DNA of 64,000 nt from Buchnera aphidicola (Tuberolachnus salignus) (GCF_900016785.1 NZ_LN890285.1:186001-250000), one strand, 5' to 3'; positions 48,265-58,674 are shown, counted from the stretch's first letter. The notes: a model not told the origin generated them from the letters alone. A program made the numbers and translations.

Positions 48265-48341
48265 AAATATATTTAAAAATATTATTTTATTAAATTTAAA
48301 ATCTTTTTTAAAAAAAAAATTTAAAATATTTAAGGATTAAA

Positions 48342-50054
48342 ATGCGAACTACAAAATGCGGAAATTTAAAAAATATTCATATTAAAAAAAAAATTGTTTT
48401 ATGTGGTTGGGTTGAAAAAATCAGAAATTTAGGTAAATTAATATTTTTGCAATTAAGAGATAGATATGGAATTTCACAAATTGTTTTTAATACAAAATTT
48501 TTAAAAAAATTTCCAGAAGTTGCACAAATAAAATTAGAATTTTGTATGCAAATTATTGGAATTGTACAAAAAAAAAAAAATCATAATAATTTAAAAAAAA
48601 TAGAAAATTATGAAGTTGTTGCCCAACAATATAAAATTTTTAATAAAACTTTACCTATACCATTTGATTATACACAAAAAAATAAGGAAGAAATACGATT
48701 AAAATATAGATATCTAGATTTACGTAATAAAAAAATGATTAATAATTTAAAAATTAGAAATTTAATTACATCATTAACTAGAAAATATTTAGAAAAAAAT
48801 AATTTTTTAGAAATTGAAACGCCAATTTTAACCAAATCTACACCAGAAGGAGCAGAAAATTTTTTAATAAATAGTCAATATTTAGGTAAATATTATGCAT
48901 TACCTCAATCTCCTCAATTGTTTAAACAAATGTTAATGATTGCAGGATTAGATAAATATTATCAAATTGCTAGATGTTTTCGAAATGAAGATTTACGTTC
49001 TGATCGGCAACCAGAATTTACACAAATTGATATTGAAGTTTCTTTTATGAAATCAATTAAATTGCAAAAATTTATAGAAATTTTAATTACTAAAATTTGG
49101 CTCAAAATTTTAAAAGTAAAATTAGACATTTTTCCAAAATTAACATATAAAAAAAGTTTAAAATATTATGCAACTGACAAACCAGATTTGAGAAATCCAT
49201 TACAATTTCAAGATATCACAAAAATTTTAAAAAAAAAATGGAATATTTTTTTTTCTAATTTTCAATATTTAAAAAATACTCAAAAAATTGTAACTTTGCA
49301 TATTTCAAAAGGTTTGTTATTATTTAAAAAAAATAATTTTAATAATTATAAAAAAATTTTAAAAAAATTTAATATTAAAAATTTTTATGTAATTACAATT
49401 TTAGAAAATATTATTCAAATTAATGATTTACTTTCTAAAAAAATATTACCTGATATGTACAATCTATGTAAAAAAATAATTTTTTTTTTAAAATGTATTA
49501 AAAATGATATATTGTTTATTTTTGTAAATACTAAAAATACTATTAATAAAGCTTTATCAACGCTCAGAACAAAAATAGGTAAAGATTTAAATTTAATTCA
49601 AGAAAATCTTTGGAAACCAGTTTGGATCATAGATTTTCCTCTTTTTAAAATTAATAAAAAAAATAAAAATTTAAAATCAATTCATCATCCATTTACAGCT
49701 CCAAAAAAATATTCTCAAAAAATAACAAAAGAAAATTCTTTAAAAATAATTTCTAGTGCATATGATTTAGTTATTAATGGATATGAAATAGGTGGTGGTT
49801 CACAGCGTATTTATGATTTTTTATTACAAAAAAAAATTTTTGATTTATTAAATATTGAATATAAAGAACAAGAAAAAAATTTTGATTTTTTTTTAAATGC
49901 ATTAAAATATGGTACTCCTCCGCATGCAGGATTAGCTTTAGGTTTAGATCGGATCGTAATGTTATTAACAAAAAGTAAAACTATTAAAGACGTTATTGCA
50001 TTTCCAAAATCTAATACAGCAATATGTTTATTAACAGGCGCTCCAAATGAATAA
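48342..50054 (+). CDS. aspS: Aspartyl-tRNA synthetase
   Basis: Class II synthetase for tRNA-Asp. The 570 residues (E. coli 590) begin with an OB-fold anticodon domain (CGWVEKIRNLGKLIFLQLRD). The catalytic domain has PQSPQLFKQMLM, FRNEDLRSDRQPEFTQIDIE and motif 3 LGLDRIVMLL, with HHPFTAP. The GAD-like insertion (about 285-400) is poorly conserved and Asn/Lys-rich. A run of 13 A lies at 48568-48580. AAGGA precedes the ATG. Confidence 0.97.
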   Translation: MRTTKCGNLKNIHIKKKIVLCGWVEKIRNLGKLIFLQLRDRYGISQIVFNTKFLKKFPEVAQIKLEFCMQIIGIVQKKKNHNNLKKIENYEVVAQQYKIFNKTLPIPFDYTQKNKEEIRLKYRYLDLRNKKMINNLKIRNLITSLTRKYLEKNNFLEIETPILTKSTPEGAENFLINSQYLGKYYALPQSPQLFKQMLMIAGLDKYYQIARCFRNEDLRSDRQPEFTQIDIEVSFMKSIKLQKFIEILITKIWLKILKVKLDIFPKLTYKKSLKYYATDKPDLRNPLQFQDITKILKKKWNIFFSNFQYLKNTQKIVTLHISKGLLLFKKNNFNNYKKILKKFNIKNFYVITILENIIQINDLLSKKILPDMYNLCKKIIFFLKCIKNDILFIFVNTKNTINKALSTLRTKIGKDLNLIQENLWKPVWIIDFPLFKINKKNKNLKSIHHPFTAPKKYSQKITKENSLKIISSAYDLVINGYEIGGGSQRIYDFLLQKKIFDLLNIEYKEQEKNFDFFLNALKYGTPPHAGLALGLDRIVMLLTKSKTIKDVIAFPKSNTAICLLTGAPNE

Positions 50055-50068
50055 ATAAAACACATAAT

Positions 50069-50110
50069 TATAAAAACCATCATGATTTTTTAATATGTTG
50101 GTTTTTTATA
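50069..50110 (+). terminator. aspS terminator
   Basis: TATAAAAACCA (50069-50079) pairs with TGGTTTTTTATA (50099-50110), with one mismatch and a CAT/ATG extension towards the loop; six T follow the G/C pairs. This is a classic intrinsic terminator shape. Confidence 0.7.
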
Positions 50111-50159
50111 AAATTTATTATTTTAATCTTATAATATATAATTTTTTTTTGGAGATAAT

Positions 50160-50897
50160 ATGGCAGGACATAGTAAATGGGCAAACACTAAACATAGAAA
50201 AGCAGCACAAGATTATAAAAAAAGTCAAAAATTTATGAAATTAATACGTAATATTACACGAGCAAGTGAAAAATATGGTACTGACCCTAATATAAATTTT
50301 TCTTTAAGAGCTGCTATTGAAAAAGCTACTAATAATAATATTACTAAAGAAACTATTCAAAAAGCAATTCAACGTATTCAAAAAAAAATAAAAACAAAAA
50401 AAATTTTAAAAATATCAAAATATGCGGGTTACAATAATGAAGGTATGGTGATTATCGTTTATTATACTCAAAAAAACGATATAATTTTTAAAAAAAAAAT
50501 TGAAGAAATTTTTTTTAAATATAATTTTATTTTTGTAAATTATTTAAAAATTAAATATTTGTTTCAAAAAAAAATAATTTTTTTATTTTCTAACACACCT
50601 AAAAATAAAAAAATTTTAATAAATATTATGAAAAAAAATTCACATGATAATATTTTAATAAAAAAAGAAAATTATATTAAAATTATCGTATCTCGTAACT
50701 ATAGTAAAATTTTTAAAAAAGAATTTAAAAATTTTTCTTTAAAAATTTTTAAAACATATATAAAAAAAATTGCTATAAAATCTCAAAAATTTCACGATAC
50801 ATTATTAATACAATTTCGAAATTTTTTAAAAATTTTGAAAAAAATAAAAAATATTAAAGAAATCGTACATAATGTTAAATTTAAAAAAAAAATATAA
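50160..50897 (+). CDS. yebC: YebC/TACO1-family translation-related protein
   Basis: YebC-family protein of 245 residues (E. coli 246), a family described as transcription regulators and, more recently, as translation factors easing stalls. The N-terminal third is well conserved: MAGHSKWANTKHRKAAQD (1-18), KLIRNITRASEKYG, and NNNITKETIQKAIQR. The rest is lysine/isoleucine/phenylalanine-rich and strongly diverged, with only YAGYNNEGMVIIVY easy to recognise. The frame is intact to the normal end. GGAG lies 6 bases before the ATG. Confidence 0.9.
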   Translation: MAGHSKWANTKHRKAAQDYKKSQKFMKLIRNITRASEKYGTDPNINFSLRAAIEKATNNNITKETIQKAIQRIQKKIKTKKILKISKYAGYNNEGMVIIVYYTQKNDIIFKKKIEEIFFKYNFIFVNYLKIKYLFQKKIIFLFSNTPKNKKILINIMKKNSHDNILIKKENYIKIIVSRNYSKIFKKEFKNFSLKIFKTYIKKIAIKSQKFHDTLLIQFRNFLKILKKIKNIKEIVHNVKFKKKI

Positions 50898-50913
50898 TTT
50901 TTTTAAAATAAAT

Positions 50914-50958
50914 TGCTTGTATTCTCCAGAATTTTTTCTGTCAAAAACAAGCATTTTT
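50914..50958. terminator. Terminator between yebC and pykA
   Basis: TGCTTGT (50914-50920) pairs with ACAAGCA (50947-50953), and an inner CAGAA/TTCTG hairpin (50927-50931 with 50936-50940) stacks inside. A T run follows on the + strand. It sits between convergent genes. Confidence 0.65.
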
Positions 50959-51033
50959 CTAATAAAAATGAAAAAATTTTATATTATGTTTATAATGCAA
51001 CAAATTTTCTAAAAATCATAATGTGTAAAAATA

Positions 51034-52479
51034 TTAATCAATTTTAAGAATTCGACACATATTTATATCTTGAGAATGTTGATTTTGATAATTATCTTGA
51101 ACAATGATTATAAAATCTTTTCTTTTAATAAATTTTTTATATTTCAAATGATTGATTGCTACATTTATAAAAGTACTATTTTGAATATCATTTTTTATAA
51201 AAATAGGAAAAACACCGCGATATATCGTACAAACTTTTAAAAGAGACATATTTGAAGATATTATAAAAATAGGACAATGAGTTGAAATTCTAGAAGATAT
51301 TAATGCTGATTGACTTGAAAATGTAAATAATAAAATAGCAGAAACATTAAGTAAATGATTTGCAGCATACATTGAAGACATTAAAATAGCTTCTGAAATA
51401 TTATCAAATTTTGTATATAATCTATGTTTTGAAATTTTAATACAAGGAATTTGTTCTGTATCTAAACAAATTTTTGACATTTTTTTAATTGTTTCTATTG
51501 GAAATTTTCCAGATGCAGTTTCTGCAGATAACATAACTGCATCAGTTTTATCTAAAACTGCATTTGCAACATCAGAGACTTCAGCACGTGTTGGAAAAGA
51601 ATTATAAACCATAGATTCCATCATTTGAGTGGCTGTAATAACTGCTCGATTTAATTTTCTAGCCATATGAATTAATTTTTTTTGTATTTCAATTAATTTT
51701 GTATCTCCAATTTCAACACCTAAATCTCCACGAGCAATCATAATTATATCAGATTCTAAAATTAAATTTTGAATATTTTCATCTGTTTTTACCGCTTCTG
51801 CTCTTTCTATTTTGGCAATTATTTTCGCTTGACTTCCAGATTTATTTAATAATTGACGTGCATATTTCAAATCTTGAGCAGTACGAGGAAATGAAATAGC
51901 TAAAAAATCAACATTAATTTTAGCAGCCAATTTAATATCTTTTTTATCTTTTTTTGTTAAAGATTCCGCAGATAATCCTCCGCCTAACTTGTTTAAACCT
52001 TTATTATTAGTTAAAAATCCTCCTATTAATACTTGTGTTATAATTTTAGTATTAAAAATTTTTATAACTTGTAATTGTATTCGACCATCATCTAATAATA
52101 AAATATCATTATATTTTACTTCTTCTGGTAATTTAGAATAATTTACACCTACTTCAGTTTCAGTACCATTATTTTCTTCTATTGAAGGATCTAAAACAAA
52201 AATATCTCCTGTTTTTAAAAAAATTTTTTTTTTTCGAAAACTAGAAATTCTAATTTTAGGACCTTGTAAATCCCCTAATAAAGAAACAATTATACCTAAT
52301 TTTTTTGATATCTTAATAATTTTTTCTGCTCTTTTAATATGATCTTCTGGAATTCCATGTGAAAAATTCAATCTAAAAACATTTGCTCCAGATGTAATCA
52401 TTTTTTCTAAAATTCCTGGATAATCTGTTGAAGGACCTAAAGTAGTTACAATTTTAGTTCTTGGTAAATATAAACCCAT
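51034..52479 (-). CDS. pykA: Pyruvate kinase II
   Basis: Last step of glycolysis, making pyruvate and ATP. The 481 residues match E. coli PykA (480) rather than PykF (470). Motifs are RTKIVTTLGPSTDYPGILEK at the N-terminus, LGDLQGPKIR, the metal and lysine site KIERAEAV, ARGDLGVEIG, ATQMMESM and LSAETASGKFP. The C-terminal allosteric domain is more diverged but complete, ending in MCRILKID. It is divergent from zwf; in E. coli the two are also near neighbours. Confidence 0.97.
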   Translation of the reverse strand: MGLYLPRTKIVTTLGPSTDYPGILEKMITSGANVFRLNFSHGIPEDHIKRAEKIIKISKKLGIIVSLLGDLQGPKIRISSFRKKKIFLKTGDIFVLDPSIEENNGTETEVGVNYSKLPEEVKYNDILLLDDGRIQLQVIKIFNTKIITQVLIGGFLTNNKGLNKLGGGLSAESLTKKDKKDIKLAAKINVDFLAISFPRTAQDLKYARQLLNKSGSQAKIIAKIERAEAVKTDENIQNLILESDIIMIARGDLGVEIGDTKLIEIQKKLIHMARKLNRAVITATQMMESMVYNSFPTRAEVSDVANAVLDKTDAVMLSAETASGKFPIETIKKMSKICLDTEQIPCIKISKHRLYTKFDNISEAILMSSMYAANHLLNVSAILLFTFSSQSALISSRISTHCPIFIISSNMSLLKVCTIYRGVFPIFIKNDIQNSTFINVAINHLKYKKFIKRKDFIIIVQDNYQNQHSQDINMCRILKID

Positions 52480-52685
52480 AATAACATCCTTATATAAAAA
52501 ATATAAAAATTTTTATAATTAAAATTTTATTTTTTAAAATAAAATATTTTATTAATAATACCATATATTATTTATATATTTATTAATAAAAAGTTTTAAA
52601 AATTTATTTTTAGTAAAAAATTTAATTTTTTTTTAAATTTATGTATAATATAATTTTTATCAAAAAAATTTTTTTATAATAAAAA

Positions 52686-54164
52686 ATGAGAAATTATCAT
52701 ATGTTAAAAAACAATATATTATACGATTTTGTAATTTTTGGAGCCACTGGAGATTTAGCTACTAAAAAATTGTTACCTACTATATATATGTTAGAAAAAA
52801 AAAAAAAACTAAAAAAAAATAAAAAAATTATTGCTATTGCTCGTACTAATTTTAATACTATTCAATATATTTCTAAAATATATGAAAATTTTAAAAAAAA
52901 TATTAAAAATTTTAAAAATGATATTATATGGAACAATTTTAAAAAAAAAATATATTATTGTTCTTTAGATATTCAAAATATTGATAATTTTATTCAATTA
53001 AAAAATATTTTAAAATTTAAAAATCAACTTATTATTTATTATTTTTGTGTAATGCCATCTTTATACGTTTTTATTTGTAAAGGATTAAAAAAATTTCAAT
53101 TTAATTATCATAATGCTCGTATTATTATTGAAAAACCAATTGGAACTTCTTATGAAGATTATAAAAATATTAAAAATATATTATTAAAAAGTTTTAAAAA
53201 AGATCAAATTTATAGAATAGATCATTATTTAGGAAAAAATTCTATATTAAATATTTTACCATTACGATTTTCTAATATTTTTTTTTTTAATAATTGGTGT
53301 TCTCAATTTATTGATCACATTCAAATTACAATTTCTGAAAAAATTGGTATCGAAAATAGATGGAATTATTTTGATAAAATTGGACAAATTAAAGATATGC
53401 TCCAAAATCACTTATTACATATTTTATGTTTAATAGCAATAGAGCCACCTAAATCATTAAATTTTTTAGAAATCAAAAAAGAAAAAATAAATATATTAAA
53501 AAATTTACAAATTATTACTGATTTAAATTCTATTTCAATTGGTCAATATACAAAAAATATCATTTCTGAAAAAAAAATAAAATCTTATTTAGAAGAAAAC
53601 AATTTAAAAAAAAATAGTTTTACTGAAACTTTTATTGCCTTAAAAGTATTTATTAATACTCCTAGATGGAAAAATGTACCTTTTTATTTACGCACTGGAA
53701 AAAGATTATCTAAAAAATGTACAAAAATTGTAATTTTTTATAAAAATATATATAATTTTTCTCATTTTTCTAATATTAATGAAAATTTTAATAATTGTTT
53801 AACAATTTATTTACAACCTAAATCAAAAATTTTTATGAATTTTTATTTTAAAAATAAAGAAAATAATTTTTTTAATAATTTGAAAAAAAATCAAATTACA
53901 TTTTATAACGAAAAAAAAATATATAATAATAATTTTTTGTCAGATTATGAAAAATTATTTTTAGAGATTATTCATGGAAAAAAAGATTTATTTGTAACAT
54001 CAAAAGAAATTGAATTTTCTTGGAAATGGATTGATCCAATAATTCAATTGTATACCCAAAATTATAATATTTTAGAATATTATCCAGCTGGAAGTTGGGG
54101 TCCTACATCATCCGAAATATTATTAAAAAAAGATCAAAAACAATGGAATAATGAAACTATTTAA
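52686..54164 (+). CDS. zwf: Glucose-6-phosphate 1-dehydrogenase
   Basis: First step of the oxidative pentose phosphate pathway, yielding NADPH and the lactone that Pgl opens. The 492 residues match E. coli (491). The nucleotide loop is FGATGDLATKKLLP (18-31), the substrate motif is RIDHYLGK (177-184), and EKPIG is at 149-153. LRTGKRL and the C-terminal YPAGSWGP are intact. A second in-frame ATG at 52701 is an alternative start; no clear ribosome site favours either. A 14-A run at 52795-52808 may cause slippage. Confidence 0.97.
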   Translation: MRNYHMLKNNILYDFVIFGATGDLATKKLLPTIYMLEKKKKLKKNKKIIAIARTNFNTIQYISKIYENFKKNIKNFKNDIIWNNFKKKIYYCSLDIQNIDNFIQLKNILKFKNQLIIYYFCVMPSLYVFICKGLKKFQFNYHNARIIIEKPIGTSYEDYKNIKNILLKSFKKDQIYRIDHYLGKNSILNILPLRFSNIFFFNNWCSQFIDHIQITISEKIGIENRWNYFDKIGQIKDMLQNHLLHILCLIAIEPPKSLNFLEIKKEKINILKNLQIITDLNSISIGQYTKNIISEKKIKSYLEENNLKKNSFTETFIALKVFINTPRWKNVPFYLRTGKRLSKKCTKIVIFYKNIYNFSHFSNINENFNNCLTIYLQPKSKIFMNFYFKNKENNFFNNLKKNQITFYNEKKIYNNNFLSDYEKLFLEIIHGKKDLFVTSKEIEFSWKWIDPIIQLYTQNYNILEYYPAGSWGPTSSEILLKKDQKQWNNETI

Positions 54165-54207
54165 TAAAAATATTTTTTATAATATAAAAAATATTTAAAA
54201 TTTTAAA

Positions 54208-54240
54208 TTTAGTATAAATTTTATATACATACTAAAATTT
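54208..54240 (+). terminator. Possible zwf terminator
   Basis: TTTAGTAT (54208-54215) pairs with ATACTAAA (54229-54236), followed by ATTTT. It overlaps the region just before the htpX ribosome site (AGGAG at 54242-54246), so it could act as an attenuator instead. Confidence 0.35.
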
Positions 54241-54257
54241 TAGGAGAATTACTATTT

Positions 54258-55142
54258 ATGTTATGTATTTTTCTTTTTTTAATCATAAATTTTTCTGTAA
54301 ATTTAATCTTAAGTTTAATATTATATCTATTTGGATTGCAATATCAAAATATTATTAATATTTTTTTATTATCTAGTTTTTTTGGATGCTTAAGTTCAAT
54401 AATGTCATTATTCTTATCAAAATGGATTGCATTAAATACAGTACAAGGAAAAATAATAAATAATACAAAGAATCCAGAATTAAATTGGATCATATTATTT
54501 TTAAAAGATTTATCACATCAAATGAAAATTAAAATACCTGAAATTGCTATTTATCCTTCTGAAGATTTAAATGCATTTGCTACCGGTTTTTCAAAAAATA
54601 ATTCCTTGATTGCTCTTTCTACTGGGTTATTAAATAAAATGAAAAAAAATGAAATAAAAGCTATTATTGCACATGAAATTTGTCATATTACAAATGGAGA
54701 TATGTTAACAATGACATTAATACAAAGTGTATTAAATACATTTATTTTATTTTTTTCATATATTTTTACTAAAATTTTAGAAAATTTTTTCTTTAAAAAA
54801 AAAAAAAATAAAAATATTTTATTATTTTCTAATTCAATAATTTATATTTTTATCTCAATGATATTGGAATTCACATTAGGAATGTTAGCAAATATTGTAA
54901 TTATGTGGTTTTCTAGAAAACGAGAATATTATGCTGATGCTGGAGCTTCTAAAATAATTGGAAAAAAAAATATGATATCAGCATTAGAAAATCTTAAAAA
55001 TAGTATAGAACCTAATATTTCTCACAATTTAAGAACATTATATATACAAGGAAAACGTAATATTTTTTTAAATTTGTTTTTATCACATCCATCTATTGAT
55101 GAACGTATTTTAGCATTAAAAAAAAATATTTATTTTAAATAA
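54258..55142 (+). CDS. htpX: Membrane zinc protease HtpX
   Basis: Inner-membrane M48 metalloprotease for quality control of membrane proteins. The 294 residues match E. coli (293). Two N-terminal membrane segments (about 2-28 and 34-55) are followed by the zinc motif H139-E140-I-C-H143, two further hydrophobic segments (about 155-215) and the third zinc ligand in REYYADAGA. The ribosome site AGGAG is 11 bases upstream. A 14-A run at 54795-54808 encodes lysines in the loop between membrane helices. Confidence 0.96.
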   Translation: MLCIFLFLIINFSVNLILSLILYLFGLQYQNIINIFLLSSFFGCLSSIMSLFLSKWIALNTVQGKIINNTKNPELNWIILFLKDLSHQMKIKIPEIAIYPSEDLNAFATGFSKNNSLIALSTGLLNKMKKNEIKAIIAHEICHITNGDMLTMTLIQSVLNTFILFFSYIFTKILENFFFKKKKNKNILLFSNSIIYIFISMILEFTLGMLANIVIMWFSRKREYYADAGASKIIGKKNMISALENLKNSIEPNISHNLRTLYIQGKRNIFLNLFLSHPSIDERILALKKNIYFK

Positions 55143-55276
55143 AATAAATTTTTTTAATATGATACTTTAAAAATAATATTTTAAATTTTATATTTAATAA
55201 CTTTTTAAATCATTCTAAAAAATATAATGATATTTTAAAAATTAATACAAAATTTTTATATATATGGAGTATAAAA

Positions 55277-56854
55277 ATGTTTTTTTTTTTAAATACAAAA
55301 AATTTAATTAATTTAATAACATTAATTATTTTGGAATTAATTCTAGGCATTGATAATATTGTTTTTATTTCTATTTTATCTGAAAAATTACCATCTTCGC
55401 AAAGAAATAAAGCGCAATATACAGGTTTAATTTTAGCTTTGTTTATGAGAATTATTATCTTATTATCATTTGCTTGTATAGTATCTTTTGAGACTATTGT
55501 TATAAAAAACAATTTTTTTTCTTTTTCAATACGTGATTTAATATTATTTTTTGGAGGTTTTTTTTTATTATTTAAAGCAATCATAGAATTATATGAACGT
55601 TTAAAACATTTAGAAGAAAAAAAAAATACACAAAAAAAATCTCCTAAATTTTGGTCTATTGTAATTCAAATTGTAATTTTAGATGCCATTTTTTCTATTG
55701 ATTCAATTATTACAGCTGTTGGTATGGTAAACAATATTTCTCTTATGATCTGTGCTGTCACTATTTCTACTATATTAATGTTATTTATTTCAAAAATGAT
55801 AACAAATTTTATTCGTCTACACCGTACTATTATGATTTTATGTTTAAGTTTTTTGTTAGTAATCGGTTTTAGTTTAATCTTAGAAGCTTGTGGAATTAAA
55901 ATTCCAAAAGGATATTTATATGTTATTATTATATTTTCTTTAAGTATTGAATTTTTTAATCAAATTGAAAAAAAAAACTTTTTGAATCATCAATCAAAAA
56001 AACCTATACGTGTACGTACAGCAGAAACTATTTCTAAATTAATTTTTGGAATAGAAGAAAAAAAAAATATACATCAAAAGAAAGAAGATACTAAAAAAAA
56101 AAAATATAATCATTCTATTCACAAGACATCTAAATTAATTAAACCGTTTAAAGATGAAGAAAAATATATGTTAACAAGCGTATTAATGTTAGCAGATCGT
56201 TCAATTAGAAGTATTATGACTCCTAGAGTAGAAATTTCTTGGATTAATTTAGATCATTCAAATGAAAAAATTAAAACGCAATTACTAGACACTCCTCATA
56301 ATTTATTTCCAGTATGTAAAGGAGAATTAGATGAAGTTATAGGCGTAGTTCTTGCTAAAGAATTATTAAATGAAATTTATAAAAATTCTAATTTATATGT
56401 TTTTTGTCAAAAAAAACCTCCAATTATTATTCCTGACACTTTAGATCCTATTAAATTATTAAGAGTCGTAAGACATTCTAAAGGTAGTTTAATTTTAATT
56501 AGTAATGAATTTGGATTTATTTTAGGACTTATTACACCGGTAGATATTTTAGAAACAATTGCGGGAGATTTTCCAGATGCTGATGAAACTCCAGATATTA
56601 TACATGAAAAAAATAGTTTTTTAGTGAAAGGAACAACAGATTTATATACTTTAAAACAAGTTTTAAAAATTAAAAAATTTGTAAAAAATGAAAATTATAT
56701 TTCGTTAGCTGGATTATTAATTTCTCAAACAGGAAAATTTCCTATTCCAGGGGACAAAATTTATATTTCTTCTTTTTGTTTTGAAATTATTGAATCAACA
56801 AAATATCAAATTAAATTAGTACGTGTTAAGAATATCAATTTTAAAAACAATTAA
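55277..56854 (+). CDS. yoaE: YoaE: TerC-type membrane protein with CBS and CorC domains
   Basis: Inner-membrane protein of 525 residues (E. coli YoaE 518). The N-terminal half is a TerC-family domain of about seven helices with ELILGIDNIVFISILSEKLP and LDAIFSIDSIITAVGMV, whose acidic residues are proposed metal ligands. A cytoplasmic CBS pair follows (about 300-425, with MTPRVEISWINLD and ILVTPVDIL-type GLITPVDILE) and then a CorC/HlyC domain. A role in metal ion handling is inferred from the domains; its substrate is unknown. Confidence 0.92.
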   Translation: MFFFLNTKNLINLITLIILELILGIDNIVFISILSEKLPSSQRNKAQYTGLILALFMRIIILLSFACIVSFETIVIKNNFFSFSIRDLILFFGGFFLLFKAIIELYERLKHLEEKKNTQKKSPKFWSIVIQIVILDAIFSIDSIITAVGMVNNISLMICAVTISTILMLFISKMITNFIRLHRTIMILCLSFLLVIGFSLILEACGIKIPKGYLYVIIIFSLSIEFFNQIEKKNFLNHQSKKPIRVRTAETISKLIFGIEEKKNIHQKKEDTKKKKYNHSIHKTSKLIKPFKDEEKYMLTSVLMLADRSIRSIMTPRVEISWINLDHSNEKIKTQLLDTPHNLFPVCKGELDEVIGVVLAKELLNEIYKNSNLYVFCQKKPPIIIPDTLDPIKLLRVVRHSKGSLILISNEFGFILGLITPVDILETIAGDFPDADETPDIIHEKNSFLVKGTTDLYTLKQVLKIKKFVKNENYISLAGLLISQTGKFPIPGDKIYISSFCFEIIESTKYQIKLVRVKNINFKNN

Positions 56855-56883
56855 ATTAAAATTTAACTATATGAAAAATCGTG

Positions 56884-57570
56884 ATGAAATCAAATTTGAC
56901 AATACTAGCTATTGAAACTACTTTCGATAATTGCTCTATAGCATTATTACATAATAATGTTTTGTATCAAAATAAAAAACTATGTTTTCAACAACATGAA
57001 AAACATATTTTAAATATGATCACTAAAATTTTAAAAAAATCAAATATTAATTTTAAGCATATACAAATAATAGCATATAATGAAGGTCCAGGAAATTTTA
57101 CAGGAATACGAATTTCTACAATTGTTGCTAATGCGTTATCAATGAGTTTAAATATTCCTATTTTTAATTTTTCTACTTTTCAAATCATATCTGAACAAAT
57201 TTGGTTAAAATATTTTATTAAAAAAATTTTAATAAAATTAAAAATTTCTAAAAATTATATTTTTATTGGTAAATTTTTTAGAAACATAAAAAATCAATGG
57301 ATTGGAACATATCAACAATATACATCTAAAAATATCGACAAAAAATATATTTTAAATAATTTATTTACAGGTCTCTGGGCTATTGTAGGTTTTATGCCAA
57401 TTGAAAAAATACAAAAAAAAGAAACAAAATTTTTACAAATAAAAATTAAAAATATACGAGCACAAGATATTATTTCTTGTGTATTATCTAAAATAAAAAA
57501 TATACAATATTTTGAAAAATTTTACAAACATCCTATATATTTAAAAAATACTATATTATCTAAAAAATAA
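56884..57570 (+). CDS. tsaB: tRNA threonylcarbamoyladenosine synthesis protein TsaB
   Basis: Non-catalytic partner of TsaD/TsaE in forming t6A37 on ANN-reading tRNAs. The 228 residues (E. coli 231) have the ASKHA-fold start ILAIETTFDNCSIALL and the signature NEGPGNFTGIRIS near residue 68-80. The second half is diverged. ATG at 56884 is preferred; an adjacent GTG at 56881 is possible. It begins 29 bases after yoaE and converges with minE, the two stops being 4 bases apart. Confidence 0.93.
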   Translation: MKSNLTILAIETTFDNCSIALLHNNVLYQNKKLCFQQHEKHILNMITKILKKSNINFKHIQIIAYNEGPGNFTGIRISTIVANALSMSLNIPIFNFSTFQIISEQIWLKYFIKKILIKLKISKNYIFIGKFFRNIKNQWIGTYQQYTSKNIDKKYILNNLFTGLWAIVGFMPIEKIQKKETKFLQIKIKNIRAQDIISCVLSKIKNIQYFEKFYKHPIYLKNTILSKK

Positions 57571-57574
57571 AAAA

Positions 57575-57826
57575 TTATTTTGATAAAAAAATATTTAATT
57601 CTAAAATAGAAACATTTTTATGTCTTTTTTCACATTGAATTTTAACCATATCTGGTGTGATATTTACATATTTAGAAATAACATGTAATAATTCATTTTT
57701 TAATTTAGGAAAATAATCAGGTTCTTGATCATATTTTTTTTGTTCTGCAATAATAATTTGCAAACGTTTTTTAGCTACTGATGCTGTTTTTTTTTGTTTA
57801 GATAAAAAAAAATTTAAAATTGACAT
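57575..57826 (-). CDS. minE: Cell division topological specificity factor MinE
   Basis: Drives MinD off the membrane and sets the pole-to-pole oscillation that keeps FtsZ at midcell. The start at 57826 (83 residues) is chosen because MSILNFFLS aligns with E. coli MALLDFFLS and GGAG in the minD tail lies 8 bases upstream; a longer in-frame start at 57847 would lie inside minD. The anti-MinCD helix KTASVAKKRLQIIIAEQ is intact, and the C-terminal dimer domain has YVNITPDMVKIQ and ILELNI. Confidence 0.94.
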   Translation of the reverse strand: MSILNFFLSKQKKTASVAKKRLQIIIAEQKKYDQEPDYFPKLKNELLHVISKYVNITPDMVKIQCEKRHKNVSILELNIFLSK

Positions 57827-57828
57827 AT

Positions 57829-58641
57829 TTATCTCCGAAATAACCATTGTAAAAAACTTTTTTTTTTATATTTTATAAAACGAAATGGAACGTTTTTTCC
57901 AATCAAGCGCTGTACAGTATCTTGATATGCTTTTCCTGCATTAGAAGAAGAATTTAAGATTATGGAAGTCCCTTGATTGGAAGATCTTAAAACAAAATTA
58001 TCTTCAGGAATAATCCCTATTAATGGTATTCTTAAAATATCTAATACATCATCTTTACTTAACATATCACCATTTTTTACTTTTTTAGGATTGTAACGAG
58101 TTAATAATAAATGTTCTTTAATTGGCGTTTTTTTCATTTCAGCTCGTTGAGATTTCGAAGCTAAAATTCCTAAAATACGATCAGAATCTCTTACTGAAGA
58201 AATTTCTGGATTAGTAATGATGATTGCTTCATCTGCAAAATATAATGCTAAAAGAGCTCCTTTTTCAATACCTGCTGGAGAATCACAAATTATAAAATCA
58301 AAATTCATATCTTTTAATAAATTTAAAATTTTTTCTACTCCTTTTTTTGTTAAAGAATCTTTATCTCGAGTTTGAGAAGCAGGTAAAATAAATAAATTAG
58401 GAGTTTTTTTATCACGAATTAAAGCTTGTGTAATTATTGCTTCTTCATTAATTACATTTAAAAAATCATATACTACACGTCTCTCACAACCCATTATTAA
58501 ATCTAAATTTCTTAATCCTATATCAAAATCTATTACTACTGTTTTATAACCTAATATTGCTAATCCGGTAGCTATAGAGGCACTGGAAGTTGTTTTCCCA
58601 ACTCCTCCTTTTCCAGATGTAACCACAATAATACGAGACAT
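57829..58641 (-). CDS. minD: Septum site-determining ATPase MinD
   Basis: Membrane-bound ATPase that recruits MinC. The 270 residues equal the E. coli length. The deviant Walker A is KGGVGKTT (11-18, with K11 and K16). Further marks are DFDIGLRNLDLIMGCERR, CDSPAGIEKGA and the C-terminal amphipathic membrane helix SFLQWLFRR. Its stop codon is 2 bases from the minE ATG, so the two are translationally coupled. It is much better conserved than minC. Confidence 0.98.
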   Translation of the reverse strand: MSRIIVVTSGKGGVGKTTSSASIATGLAILGYKTVVIDFDIGLRNLDLIMGCERRVVYDFLNVINEEAIITQALIRDKKTPNLFILPASQTRDKDSLTKKGVEKILNLLKDMNFDFIICDSPAGIEKGALLALYFADEAIIITNPEISSVRDSDRILGILASKSQRAEMKKTPIKEHLLLTRYNPKKVKNGDMLSKDDVLDILRIPLIGIIPEDNFVLRSSNQGTSIILNSSSNAGKAYQDTVQRLIGKNVPFRFIKYKKKSFLQWLFRR

Positions 58642-58674
58642 TTATATAAACTCCTTTAATAAAAAATATATAAA